A DNA stretch of 45,955 bases, taken from contig PEAK01000030.1 in assembly GCA_002753515.1 (NCBI GenBank), forward strand, positions 1 to 45,955, read 5' to 3'. Under the pieces are notes generated by a model. It worked only from the letters and a program-made list of their open reading frames with translations, was not told the origin of the DNA and made no database searches. Position 1 is the first letter of the stretch. Each line of letters begins with the position of its first letter. The position numbers and the translations under genes were made by a program. Positions 1-7,696 of the stretch are shown here, in pieces. The stretch is from Magnetococcales bacterium. GTDB lineage: Bacteria > Pseudomonadota > Magnetococcia > Magnetococcales > UBA8363.

Positions 1-121
1 GCCTGCGGCTTCCTTCAGATCCCACCTCACGGTGGACACCCTTGCCGTCCGGCTAACAGTTCCCCTTGCCGGGCCTGTAGGGGACTTTCACCCCCAAGTA
101 AGTGCGCCCTGCCGGGCGCAC
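1..121 (-). mobile_element. Group II intron, 5' end (cut by window start)
   Basis: Read on the minus strand, the segment starts at position 121 with GTGCGCCCGGC, which fits the group II 5' splice-site consensus GUGYG. It continues with conserved domain I blocks: GGGGGTGAAAGTCCCC, then AACTGTTAGCCGGACGGC, then AAGGGTGTCCACCGTGAGG, and finally CTGAAGGAAGCCGCAGGC at the window edge. A stem formed by the first 20 bases (GTGCGCCC with GGGCGCAC) is also as expected. Such introns are self-splicing ribozymes that usually carry a reverse transcriptase/maturase gene in domain IV. That gene would lie beyond the window start, so neither mobility nor intactness can be judged. The flanking exon sequence (122 upward) contains a perfect inverted repeat GACCCAATC/GATTGGGTC about 10 bases before the splice site. 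Confidence 0.8.
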
Positions 122-422
122 GAACAGGACTGACCCAATCAGATTGGGTCTGTTGTCAGGGGATGTGTGGTTTGTACGAATTATCTCTGAGTTACCCATG
201 GAGGCACGGAACTAACGGATTGACGACCCTAAGCATACCTCTTTAAGAGGTTCCGTTGGCCATGGATGCACGGGTTTACCTGATTACCTGATTACCTGAT
301 GCACTGTGGACCCGGTGATGGTCTGGCGCAATGCGGATTTTGCCGGGCTGTTTTTGCTTGAGAGAAGAAGCCCGGCATGAAATATGAAACTGCTTCGAGT
401 GATTGCTATTTGATTGCTGGAA
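122..422. other. Non-coding spacer between intron and tRNA terminator
   Basis: No convincing gene is seen. The spacer holds an inverted repeat GACCCAATC-A-GATTGGGTC (132-150) next to the intron insertion point, a short palindrome CCTCTTTAAGAGG (238-250), three exact copies of the 8-mer TACCTGAT (277-300), and two near-identical 14-mers CCATGGAGGCACGG (196-209) and CCATGGATGCACGG (260-273). No 23S rRNA start is visible downstream of tRNA-Ala. Confidence 0.5.
277..300. repeat. 3 x 8-bp microrepeat TACCTGAT
   Basis: Three perfect tandem copies of TACCTGAT lie at 277-284, 285-292 and 293-300, in the non-coding spacer downstream of the tRNA operon. They look like a simple slippage repeat with no evident function. 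Confidence 0.8.
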
Positions 423-448
423 CAAAAACGGCCACCCGAAGGTGACCC
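423..448 (-). terminator. Rho-independent terminator of the tRNA operon
   Basis: On the minus strand a 7-bp stem GGTCACC/GGTGGCC (arms 441-447 and 430-436) closes the tetraloop TTCG and is followed by GTTTTTG. It lies about 20 bases downstream of the encoded CCA end of tRNA-Ala, so it ends the tRNA-Ile/tRNA-Ala transcript. Confidence 0.8.
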
Positions 449-466
449 GTAAGTCTTTGTTTTCAT

Positions 467-542
467 TGGTGGAGATGGACGGGATCGAACCGACGACCTC
501 CTGCTTGCAAAGCAGGCGCTCTCCCAATTGAGCTACATCCCC
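467..542 (-). tRNA. tRNA-Ala (TGC anticodon)
   Basis: A 76-nt tRNA read on the minus strand. It begins GGGGATGTAGCTC, has the anticodon stem-loop CTGCTTTGCAAGCAG with anticodon TGC, the T-loop GGTTCGATCCC, and an encoded CCA end. The acceptor stem pairs GGGGATG with the 3' segment before ACCA. It follows tRNA-Ile by 64 bases, the order normally found in rRNA spacer regions, but no rRNA is adjacent here. Confidence 0.97.
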
Positions 543-606
543 AATACCGAACACCGCTCAAGCGCCGGCGGTTGGCAAGACGGAACGTTGCGAATCGTGG
601 CGGATG

Positions 607-683
<77 letters not shown>

Positions 684-696
684 TGACACCTGGGGA

Positions 697-726
697 GTAG
701 TACCCCAGAGTCCAAGCTATCGTCAA
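697..726 (-). promoter_or_regulatory. Putative sigma-70 promoter of the tRNA operon
   Basis: On the minus strand TTGACG (721-726) is followed after 18 bases by TACTAC (697-702), 13 bases before the mature 5' end of tRNA-Ile. The -35 box is good and the -10 box is weak. A small inverted repeat TGGGG/CCCCA (691-707) overlaps the -10 area. Confidence 0.4.
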
Positions 727-892
727 GGGGTAACTGAATAAAAATGTTTCTGGCCATAAATAATCGTAAAAAGAGGATGGCATTTCCTTGTTTCCCTGAA
801 CCATGCTAGACTGTTACGTGGAATTGTTGTTATTGGTGGGGTTGGGATCGCCTCATAATAACATTTTATAGTTGTATTATTAGGTTGTGTCC

Positions 893-2785
893 ATGAATCA
901 TCCCTTGATTAATATTTTCGACAGCATGAACTTAAAAGAAAAAACAACATTCATGATTGTTGGCCTTTCGGGTGCCATGATTATTATGTTGATTTTTGTC
1001 AGTTTGATTTCTTTCCGTGAATTTTCGATTGCTACCGCCAGAGACCACGTGCGTTCTGTGGCGGAGGTTATACGCGTAAGTTTAACGGAATCCATGATTA
1101 ATCAAACCATTGACAGGCGGGATCAATTTCTTCGCAGGTTGGCAGAAATTGAGGCACTCTCTGCGGTGCGTGTTATTCGTGGTCCCGAGGTCATCCGCCA
1201 GCATGGCCCTGGTCTGGATCGCGAGCAAACCATGGATGACATTGACCGTCAGGTATTGGCAAGTGGCGAGCCGAATTTCTCCATGACGGACAATGCGCAC
1301 CAACTTACATTTCGCGGGACCATACCTTTTATAGCTTCCGAGAAGGGGACACCCAATTGTCTTTCCTGCCATCAAACATCGGCTGGCAAGGTACTGGGAG
1401 TCGTCACCATTTACCTCTCTATGGAAATATTGCGCACCAAAGCCCTGATGACCATAGGATTTATGCTTTTTATTGTTATCATATTTTCCCTATTCCTGGC
1501 ATTTTCTTTTCGCCGCCAGATTGCCCCCGTGGTGGCTACGGCCGAGGAGGTACAAAAGGTGGTTGCGCGTGCTACAATTGGGGATTTTAGCGGCAAAATC
1601 GCTTATCACGGCCAGGACGAAATGGGCCTCATTTCCAGAGATTTCAATCGTCTCATGCAACATTTACAAATCAACCTGGGTACCATCAGTAGCGATATTT
1701 CAAAATTGATCCGGTACACCATCAAAGACGACAGTAATTTGGTTACAGTCACCACGGAAATGGTGGAAACCTTGCTGGAAGTGGCGCAGTTCAAGCAGGC
1801 CGTTGAGGAAGATAACAGCACATCGGAAGTGTACTTACGAATCAGTCGCCTGTTGATGAGTAAATTTGGCTTGGCCTATTTTTCGATTTACGAAGTTCAT
1901 TATGACAAAAATACCATGAAAACGGTTATCGTTGATGGTGAGCCCAATCGACCATGCCGTTGGTGCAGTTCCAGGGTAATGTTTCATGCCGACTCCTGCC
2001 GCGCCTACCGCACGGGCAGCGTCATTGATTCTTACGCCAACCCATTTATTTGTGGCAAGTTTGAACATGGTGAAGCCACTAAAAATCTGGGTCATCTGTG
2101 TTTACCGGTATTTCATTCCGGACATGTGGGGGCGGTTATTCAGTTGGTGACCCAACGCTCCGAGGGTCCGGTTTACCAGTTTTTATTGCCGTTTATTTTG
2201 ACATTTTTACGTGAATCGGCGCCTACCGTGGAAGCCAAACGCTTGCTGGATGCCCTCAGGGATTCCGCCCTGAAGGATCCTTTGACAGGGCTGAACAATC
2301 GCCGTTTCCTCAACGAGTATGAAAAGACCCTTGTCGCAACGACTCGGCGTAAAAATAACGCCCTTTCTGTATTGATGATGGACCTGGACCACTTTAAAAA
2401 GGTCAACGACACGTATGGACACGATGTGGGAGATGCGGTGTTGAAAGCTTTTGCCACGACTCTACTGGGCCAAGTGCGCACCTCGGACATTGTCATTCGT
2501 TACGGTGGCGAAGAATTCATGGTGGTTTTACAGGAAAACCTGGAATATACCGGTCCGCAACTGGCAGAAAAAATTCGCATGGCTGTAGAAAAATTGTCAA
2601 TCAATTATGCGGGTGGTGTGTTGAGAAAAACGGTATCCATTGGTGTTGCTGGTTTTCCGGCGGACGGAGAAGATCTTTGGGATGTGATTAAGGCAGCAGA
2701 CTTGGCATTGTATGCTGCGAAGAAGCGTGGACGTAACTGTTGGGTGCGCTACGATGTGAGCCTGTTGGAGAAAACATCTGAGTGA
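893..2785 (+). CDS. Membrane diguanylate cyclase with c-type haem-like sensor and Cys-rich GAF
   Basis: This protein should make cyclic di-GMP in response to a periplasmic signal. About 630 residues: TM1 at ~20-42, a periplasmic domain of ~145 residues with a c-type haem motif CLSCH (~156-160) as in DUF3365/Tll0287-like sensors, TM2 at ~186-205, HAMP at ~206-263, a GAF-like domain at ~310-450, and a C-terminal GGDEF domain. The cyclase signature is RYGGEEF (~536-542), and an inhibitory-site motif RTSD lies five residues before GGEEF, so product inhibition is likely. The GAF-like region is rich in cysteine (PCRWC, DSC, FICGKF, HLCLPV), which suggests metal or redox sensing; that is inference. 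The ATG at 893 is preferred over GTG at 887 because AGG at 882-884 is correctly spaced for it. It stands alone and ends at a strong terminator. Confidence 0.88.
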   Translation: MNHPLINIFDSMNLKEKTTFMIVGLSGAMIIMLIFVSLISFREFSIATARDHVRSVAEVIRVSLTESMINQTIDRRDQFLRRLAEIEALSAVRVIRGPEVIRQHGPGLDREQTMDDIDRQVLASGEPNFSMTDNAHQLTFRGTIPFIASEKGTPNCLSCHQTSAGKVLGVVTIYLSMEILRTKALMTIGFMLFIVIIFSLFLAFSFRRQIAPVVATAEEVQKVVARATIGDFSGKIAYHGQDEMGLISRDFNRLMQHLQINLGTISSDISKLIRYTIKDDSNLVTVTTEMVETLLEVAQFKQAVEEDNSTSEVYLRISRLLMSKFGLAYFSIYEVHYDKNTMKTVIVDGEPNRPCRWCSSRVMFHADSCRAYRTGSVIDSYANPFICGKFEHGEATKNLGHLCLPVFHSGHVGAVIQLVTQRSEGPVYQFLLPFILTFLRESAPTVEAKRLLDALRDSALKDPLTGLNNRRFLNEYEKTLVATTRRKNNALSVLMMDLDHFKKVNDTYGHDVGDAVLKAFATTLLGQVRTSDIVIRYGGEEFMVVLQENLEYTGPQLAEKIRMAVEKLSINYAGGVLRKTVSIGVAGFPADGEDLWDVIKAADLALYAAKKRGRNCWVRYDVSLLEKTSE

Positions 2786-2793
2786 AATTGCAA

Positions 2794-2822
2794 CCCCACC
2801 AGCTTGTGCCGGTGGGGTTTTT
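2794..2822 (+). terminator. Rho-independent terminator
   Basis: The stem CCCCACC/GGTGGGG (2794-2800 with 2811-2817) is followed by a T run, 9 bases after the stop codon of the diguanylate cyclase gene. Confidence 0.85.
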
Positions 2823-2906
2823 GTCATCCCGCATGTTGATTATGGATCAGTCACGCATGATCCTGAACGCTTTTTCTGGTTCAGCCAGGTCTGGTTCAAA
2901 TGTAAA

Positions 2907-4844
2907 TCAGACGCCCTTGACTACAAAAACCGCCGTTGACGTACCGTTGAGAATGCGCTCGGTCGTGCTGCCAACGAGTATCCTTTCCAATCCGGTGAGT
3001 CCATGGCTGCCCACCATGATCAAATCGGCATTTTTTTCCTGGACAACTTCGATTATTTTGGCGTCGGGACGACCAACCAGGGTCCGCCCTTCCACGGAAA
3101 CATTTTGATTTTTTAGATATTTGACGATCCTCTTGACAGTTTGTTCCGCCTTGGTAACCGCCCCGGCTTCGGAATCCGTTTCCACCACGGTAACCACGGT
3201 AACGGGTGCCTTGATTTTATTTGCCAAGTGTCCAGCCGTTACAGCAGCGTTATCGGCAAAGCGGGATCCATCGGTGGCAAGAACGATATGGCGTCCTTCG
3301 ATTTGGGCCGTCCGGGGCACGACCAAAACGTTGCAGTTTGATTTACCGATCACGTTGGCGGTGGCATGACCGAGCATCATACGGGCCAAGCCCCGGCGAC
3401 CACGTCTCCCCATCACAATCAGGTCAGCCTGCTGTTGCTCTGCCATGCCGATAATTTCCTGCTCCACAATCTGGCCGTGTACCACGTGGGTCTCACATGG
3501 GACACCCAAGGGATTCCATTGTTGTTTGACCGAGTCCAGATGGTCCTGGGCAATGGCCAGTTCTTTTTTGAGGACGGGTTCCCCCAACCCACCGTATTCG
3601 ATGCCAGTCGCCACCAGTGACATGACATGAACCTGTGCGGCACATTTTTTCGCCATGCCGAAGGCTTCGCGGACAGCGGCGGCACTGAAATCGGAACCAT
3701 CGCTGGCGACAAGGAAACGTTCAAAGCGACCCACGGGTGACAATTGCCGATGTTCAGCGACTGCAACCAAATCCTTGTCTTTGTCCGCACTTTGGGCCAG
3801 GTGATGATCGCGAATCCCGCTGTAGAGGGCACGCAGAATGATAATGGCCCCGAAAATCAGGGCAAAAAACAAGCTACCCTCACCGATGCCATTGAGCATG
3901 CGAATGGTGTCCTGGTTAATGGGGGCGATTTGCCCCAATTCCGACAAATATCCAGGAATATAGAAGAAGCGGCTGACCAGGACGAGAAGCATGATGGCCG
4001 CCATGACAAATTTGACCACATAGTCCTTGACGTAGGTTGTACCGATGGCACCGATTTGAATACCAAACAATGAACCGGCAAGGATGATCATGGAAAGGCG
4101 GATATCCACAGCCCCTTCCAAGGCATACAAAACGGAGCCCCCCATTCCCATGACGAAGGCGATGACCAACTCGGTAGCGCTTGCCATCAACGCCGGCAGG
4201 CCGAGAAAATACATCATGGCCGGAACCCCGATAAACCCTCCTACAGCAATGGTGGCCGCCAACATACCCGTCGCCATCCCCAAGGGGGCCAGAACCAGGA
4301 AGGATACTTTGGCATCAATGGATTTGAAATGAATCATGGTTCCTGGAATCACCAATCCGCGCACCCAACGTGCCAAAGGGGGTAATTCCTCAGGTTCCTG
4401 ATTATCCGATTCGCCCTCCCCGTGTTTTTCCTTGATAGCGTCCCTGAGAACAATACTGCCGACGATGGCCAACACCACAACAAACACGAATGACACGTAT
4501 AGATTGGTTCCCGTTGCCCCGAAGGTTGCGCGAATGTGTACCATGACGTTTTTGCCGATGAGAACACCAATTTCGGCAAAAATTCCCATGATGACACCAA
4601 GTTTAATATCCACTTGGCCATATTTATTGCGTTTATAGGCTCCAACCAGGGCTTTGGGAAACTTATGGGCCATATTGCTGGCCACAGCCACAATAGCGGG
4701 CACTCCCATGGTCATCATGGCCGGCGTCAGTACAAAAGCCCCACCCGAACCTATGAAACCGCTCACCATCCCTCCAACAAAACCTACCAGGAACAGGATA
4801 ATGGTTGATGATACCGATAGATCGATAAACTGAATGGTTTCCAT
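2907..4844 (-). CDS. TauE/SafE-family permease fused to two universal stress protein domains
   Basis: A membrane exporter-like protein of ~645 residues. The N-terminal ~360 residues are hydrophobic with repeated helices and TauE/SafE (DUF81) features: an early glycine-rich segment GGMVSGFIGSGGAF and a matching second half after a hydrophilic loop. TauE/SafE members move sulfite, sulfoacetate or other small anions across the inner membrane; the substrate here is unknown. The C-terminal ~270 residues carry two Usp domains, each with the ATP-loop pattern G-x2-G-x9-G: MGRRGRRGLARMMLGH in the first, MVGSHGLTGLERILVGS in the second. They may gate the permease in response to nucleotide state (inference). 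The ATG at 4844 is chosen over an upstream start at 4913 because GAGGGG sits just upstream and the added residues would overlap the preceding gene. Confidence 0.85.
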   Translation of the reverse strand: METIQFIDLSVSSTIILFLVGFVGGMVSGFIGSGGAFVLTPAMMTMGVPAIVAVASNMAHKFPKALVGAYKRNKYGQVDIKLGVIMGIFAEIGVLIGKNVMVHIRATFGATGTNLYVSFVFVVVLAIVGSIVLRDAIKEKHGEGESDNQEPEELPPLARWVRGLVIPGTMIHFKSIDAKVSFLVLAPLGMATGMLAATIAVGGFIGVPAMMYFLGLPALMASATELVIAFVMGMGGSVLYALEGAVDIRLSMIILAGSLFGIQIGAIGTTYVKDYVVKFVMAAIMLLVLVSRFFYIPGYLSELGQIAPINQDTIRMLNGIGEGSLFFALIFGAIIILRALYSGIRDHHLAQSADKDKDLVAVAEHRQLSPVGRFERFLVASDGSDFSAAAVREAFGMAKKCAAQVHVMSLVATGIEYGGLGEPVLKKELAIAQDHLDSVKQQWNPLGVPCETHVVHGQIVEQEIIGMAEQQQADLIVMGRRGRRGLARMMLGHATANVIGKSNCNVLVVPRTAQIEGRHIVLATDGSRFADNAAVTAGHLANKIKAPVTVVTVVETDSEAGAVTKAEQTVKRIVKYLKNQNVSVEGRTLVGRPDAKIIEVVQEKNADLIMVGSHGLTGLERILVGSTTERILNGTSTAVFVVKGV

Positions 4845-4857
4845 GCCACCCGCCCCT

Positions 4858-5112
4858 CTATTTCTTGGCTTTGAGACCCAAAAGGTCCCAAAACCGTCCT
4901 GTGAACGCACCATGCACGAAAGAAAAGATCAAAGCAATGCCAATGGGTACAACAACGTATCCCTTGTGACCCTGGCGGATCATGGTGGCAATGTTCGTCA
5001 TAATGTCGGAATACAAATAGAGCAGCAGGTAAAGTGTGGAGCTGATTATGCCGAGTAACAGGGTGTAAGCCAGGGCACCGGGTGATCGTGCGGTATTTTT
5101 ATTTGCAAGCAT
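4858..5112 (-). CDS. Small two-helix membrane protein, partner of the TauE-Usp gene
   Basis: 84 residues with two predicted membrane helices (~14-36 and ~52-70) and a basic C-terminus ending LKAKK. It ends 13 bases before the start of the TauE/SafE-Usp gene, so the two are almost certainly co-transcribed. I recognise no named family. A small subunit or chaperone of the permease is the natural guess from position and topology, but that is inference. A weak AGAGGA lies ~11 bases before the ATG. Confidence 0.65.
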   Translation of the reverse strand: MLANKNTARSPGALAYTLLLGIISSTLYLLLYLYSDIMTNIATMIRQGHKGYVVVPIGIALIFSFVHGAFTGRFWDLLGLKAKK

Positions 5113-5155
5113 GGTGTGTCATTCCTCTTGAGTGATATGAACAGATATTCAGAAC

Positions 5156-5179
5156 CGCATTGGTTGTTGCGTCAATGCG
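5156..5179 (-). terminator. Hairpin in the usp-membrane protein gap
   Basis: A perfect 7-bp inverted repeat CGCATTG/CAATGCG with a 10-base loop lies between the usp gene and the next downstream gene. No T run follows, so it could be an attenuator, a processing site or a weak terminator. It decides whether the usp transcript reaches the TauE genes. Confidence 0.3.
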
Positions 5180-5231
5180 TGTGTTGCATGATCCAGTTTG
5201 ACAGTATCCATTGAAAGGCGGCATCCACGTA

Positions 5232-5942
5232 TCAGCTTAGGCAGCTGGCAGTTTCCATATAATGGACTGCAATGGAGGATTGAATGGTTTCTTTTTTCCA
5301 GCCCGAATCAACCAATACGAAAGATATTGATTTAAGGTTATTGTCCACTTCTTCAGCAACGACATTACCTTTTCCCACCCTGGTCAGATGGGTAAATGGA
5401 ATTCCCATGGAAGCGACTTTCTCGCGAAATTTGGAAACGGATTTATCGACCAATTCCATGATTTCATCTTTGGCATTGCTGCTTAAGGCGGAAAAAAAAT
5501 TGTCTGCTAAAGGAACCACATTCAACGCCACAATGCCGCAATCATTTCTTTGTGCAAGGCCCAAAGCTTTGGATATCAGCACATCGGAGAACCCCCACTC
5601 ATGCCCAACGACCAAAATTCTTTTGATGGGAGTAACTCCATTATTCAGCCCTTTGGTATCTTGTGTAGAGCGCTCCTTGTTTATTTTTTTTTCAGTGATA
5701 ATCGGCCATGTCAATAAACCAAAATATTGTGTTGTCGCTGACTCGCTCAGGTGTTGATTAGCAAGGCCTTCCCCCATGGCTGACAATATATTTTTTAGTT
5801 TTTTCAGTTTTTTGGGTATTGTTCCCGCTGTCTGAACACGACCATGAGGGGATGACGGATTGGTTAACGAATCAGGTTCTAATGGTTGACTCTTGCCTCG
5901 CCCTGTTTCACCACCAAGTTTTTCGGAAGATTTTTTGTCCAT
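5232..5942 (-). CDS. Universal stress protein-like protein with N-terminal extension
   Basis: 236 residues. The C-terminal ~140 residues follow the Usp fold: a first strand IKRILVVGHEW, a middle strand GIVALNVVP, a long amphipathic helix, then FTHLTRVGKGNVVAEEV and a last strand SISFVLVDSGW. The usual nucleotide loop G-x2-G-x9-G(S/T) is absent after the last strand, so it probably does not bind ATP in the classical way. The N-terminal ~100 residues are polar, rich in Ser, Thr and Lys, and probably flexible. A sigma-54 promoter at 6000-6014 and three palindromes upstream suggest tight control by the NtrC-type activator encoded next door. Only weak ribosome-binding sequence (GAG) precedes the ATG. 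Confidence 0.7.
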   Translation of the reverse strand: MDKKSSEKLGGETGRGKSQPLEPDSLTNPSSPHGRVQTAGTIPKKLKKLKNILSAMGEGLANQHLSESATTQYFGLLTWPIITEKKINKERSTQDTKGLNNGVTPIKRILVVGHEWGFSDVLISKALGLAQRNDCGIVALNVVPLADNFFSALSSNAKDEIMELVDKSVSKFREKVASMGIPFTHLTRVGKGNVVAEEVDNNLKSISFVLVDSGWKKETIQSSIAVHYMETASCLS

Positions 5943-5999
5943 TGTTTTCTCAGTATAAGGTTGGAATGTTAATTATTTTTTCACTGTGCAATTGTTATT

Positions 6000-6014
6000 G
6001 CAACATGCAAGCCA
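6000..6014 (-). promoter_or_regulatory. Sigma-54 (-24/-12) promoter of the usp gene
   Basis: The minus strand reads TGGCTTGCATGTTGC, which matches the sigma-54 pattern TGGCACG-N4-TTGC with the invariant GG and GC at the correct 10-base separation. Transcription would start near 5988, giving a leader of about 45 bases before the usp ATG at 5942. It lies downstream of three likely activator sites and next to an NtrC-family gene, which strengthens the call. Confidence 0.75.
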
Positions 6015-6073
6015 TGCTATATGTGATTGAAAAACAATAATAAATAATCATATTGTTCTTTCAGGGAGATGAA

Positions 6074-6092
6074 TGTGGTGCAAAATGCAACA
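6074..6092. promoter_or_regulatory. Enhancer-like site 1 for the NtrC-type activator
   Basis: The site reads TGGTG-CAAAATG-CAACA at its core: two inverted 5-base half-sites around a 7-base AT-rich centre. It is ~60-75 bp upstream of the sigma-54 promoter and shares the half-site pattern TGNNG/CANCA with the two further sites. Confidence 0.6.
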
Positions 6093-6203
6093 GAGTTTGC
6101 TTTACAGCTATAAATCCTGGATCACAAAGGGGAAAAGAACGTCGAATGAAATGGTGGAGGGAAAGGACAGTATGTGCAGATTGATCCCGCACGAGGGGAT
6201 TTT

Positions 6204-6228
6204 CAGATGGTGTATTTTGCACCATCTG
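6204..6228. promoter_or_regulatory. Enhancer-like site 2 (perfect 9-bp palindrome)
   Basis: Perfect inverted arms CAGATGGTG (6204-6212) and CACCATCTG (6220-6228) flank TATTTTG. Read on the minus strand the core is TGGTGCAAAATACACCA, nearly the same as site 1. This is the most symmetrical of the three sites and the likeliest high-affinity one. Confidence 0.65.
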
Positions 6229-6308
6229 GGTGCCAGTATCTTCTCAAAACATGGGCGAAGAATCGAGAAATACTAAAAAAAACAACATGTTTATTAAAGA
6301 ATGCTTCG

Positions 6309-6327
6309 GTGTGGTAAAATGCAACAC
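6309..6327. promoter_or_regulatory. Enhancer-like site 3
   Basis: GTGTGG-TAAAATG-CAACAC: inverted arms (5 of 6 positions pair) with the same 7-base AT-rich centre as sites 1 and 2. It lies just past the 3' end of the activator gene, about 300 bp upstream of the sigma-54 promoter. Confidence 0.55.
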
Positions 6328-6340
6328 TTTCCCCAATACA

Positions 6341-7696
6341 TTACAGGCCATGCCGTTTCAATTTTCGCCATAGGGAGGCGCGGTCAATGCCCAATAGTGC
6401 CGCAGCACGGGTTTTGTTGCCGTTCGTTTTCCCAAGGACCCAGTGTATATAATTCATTTCATGATCTTCGAGGGAAGGGATAACGTCTTCCTGTTCCTTG
6501 AGGAGGGATCCCTGCATGAGTTGCATATCTTCGGGGAGATGAGCCGTCTCAATGACGGGGCCTTTGGCCATGACCACAGCTTGTTCAATGATGTTTTCCA
6601 ACTCACGAATGTTGCCCGGAAAGGAATAGTTGGCCAAAATTTCCATCACTTCTTCAGATATGGCGCTGGGTTGCATTTTGCCCTTGGCACCAACGTGTTT
6701 TTGCAGAAAATGGACCGATAACAGACCAATGTCCTTTTTGCGGTCCTGCAGGCGCGGAAGTTTGAGGGAAACCACGTTCAGGCGGTAAAATAAATCTTGT
6801 CGAAATTCATTGCATTCCACCATGCGACTCATATTGCGATTGGAAGCGGCAATGAAACGCACATTAATCTTTTTGGGTACGGTGCTACCAACACGAAAAA
6901 ATTCATGTTCCTGGATGACACGTAAAAACTTTACCTGCATGGCCAGACTCATTTCCGTCACTTCATCAAGAAAAAGCGTCCCGGATTCGGCGGCGTCCAA
7001 CAGTCCCAATTGGGTGGCATTGGCACCGGTAAACGAACCTTTTTCATGGCCAAACAATTCATTGGAAAGCAATCCATCCGTCAAAGCCCCACAATTGATG
7101 GCTAGAAAGGGGGCCTGGGCGCGATTACTACATTCGTGAATATAACGGGCTACCAATTCCTTTCCCGTTCCTGATTCCCCAGAAAGCATGATGGAACAAT
7201 CGGAACAGGCGGAATCTCTGGCTTTTTCCAGCAAAGTGAGCATGTGGGGATCCTGGGTGATGATTCCCCCGAAGTCGTGTGTACGTAGAAGTTTATTCTC
7301 CAGATCTTTGTTGATTCGCCGCGGCAAGGATTGGGCCACCGCATCCTTGACCGCCTGAAGTAGTTCATGAAATTTGAAAGGTTTGGTGAGATAATGAAAG
7401 GCACCCTGTTTCATCGCCTTGACGGCGGTATCGACAGTGGCGAAACCGGTTATGAGAATGACTCCTGCCTCCGGTTGTATTTCGCGACAAAATTGCAGCA
7501 GTTGCAATCCGTCTATTTTTTCCATGCGCAAGTCGGTCAAAATGACATCGAAAGAGTGTTTCTTGAGCAGCTCCAGGGCTTCACTACCGTTATTGGCGGT
7601 ACAGACGGCAAACCCCTCTTTGCTTAGAAACAACTGTAAATTATTCAGTGTAATCGGTTCATCGTCAACAATCAAGATTTGTGCCTGATCACGCAT
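6341..7696 (-). CDS. NtrC-family sigma-54-dependent response regulator
   Basis: About 451 residues in the standard order: REC (~5-120) with the phospho-acceptor Asp in VILTDLRM; AAA+ domain with Walker A GESGTGKE and the sigma-54 contact loop GSFTGA (a variant of GAFTGA) and Walker B TLFLDEV; and a C-terminal Fis-type helix-turn-helix (NKTRAAALLGIDRASLWRKL). It should activate sigma-54 promoters when phosphorylated by the kinase encoded just upstream, whose 3' end overlaps its start. The ATG at 7696 is preferred to 7705 because GGGG is well placed only for the former. Likely targets are the three palindromes and the sigma-54 promoter at 6000-6327, driving the Usp gene; that link is inferred from position and sequence. 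Confidence 0.9.
   Translation of the reverse strand: MRDQAQILIVDDEPITLNNLQLFLSKEGFAVCTANNGSEALELLKKHSFDVILTDLRMEKIDGLQLLQFCREIQPEAGVILITGFATVDTAVKAMKQGAFHYLTKPFKFHELLQAVKDAVAQSLPRRINKDLENKLLRTHDFGGIITQDPHMLTLLEKARDSACSDCSIMLSGESGTGKELVARYIHECSNRAQAPFLAINCGALTDGLLSNELFGHEKGSFTGANATQLGLLDAAESGTLFLDEVTEMSLAMQVKFLRVIQEHEFFRVGSTVPKKINVRFIAASNRNMSRMVECNEFRQDLFYRLNVVSLKLPRLQDRKKDIGLLSVHFLQKHVGAKGKMQPSAISEEVMEILANYSFPGNIRELENIIEQAVVMAKGPVIETAHLPEDMQLMQGSLLKEQEDVIPSLEDHEMNYIHWVLGKTNGNKTRAAALLGIDRASLWRKLKRHGL

Larger units (their letters stand above)
5943..6340. other. Regulatory intergenic region between activator and usp genes
   Basis: About 400 bases without a convincing gene. It holds, in the minus-strand direction, three related palindromic sites and then a sigma-54-type promoter before the usp gene (see separate entries). 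A few short plus-strand reading frames exist but lack ribosome-binding sites and cover the palindromes. Confidence 0.6.

Noticed and set aside
1-121. Possible rRNA end near the tRNA-Ile/Ala pair
   Set aside because: The minus-strand sequence matches group II intron domain I, not the start of 23S rRNA, and a terminator separates it from tRNA-Ala.
778-793. Second sigma-54 promoter before the haem cyclase gene
   Set aside because: TGGCATTTCCTTGTT has the wrong spacing and lacks the invariant GC.
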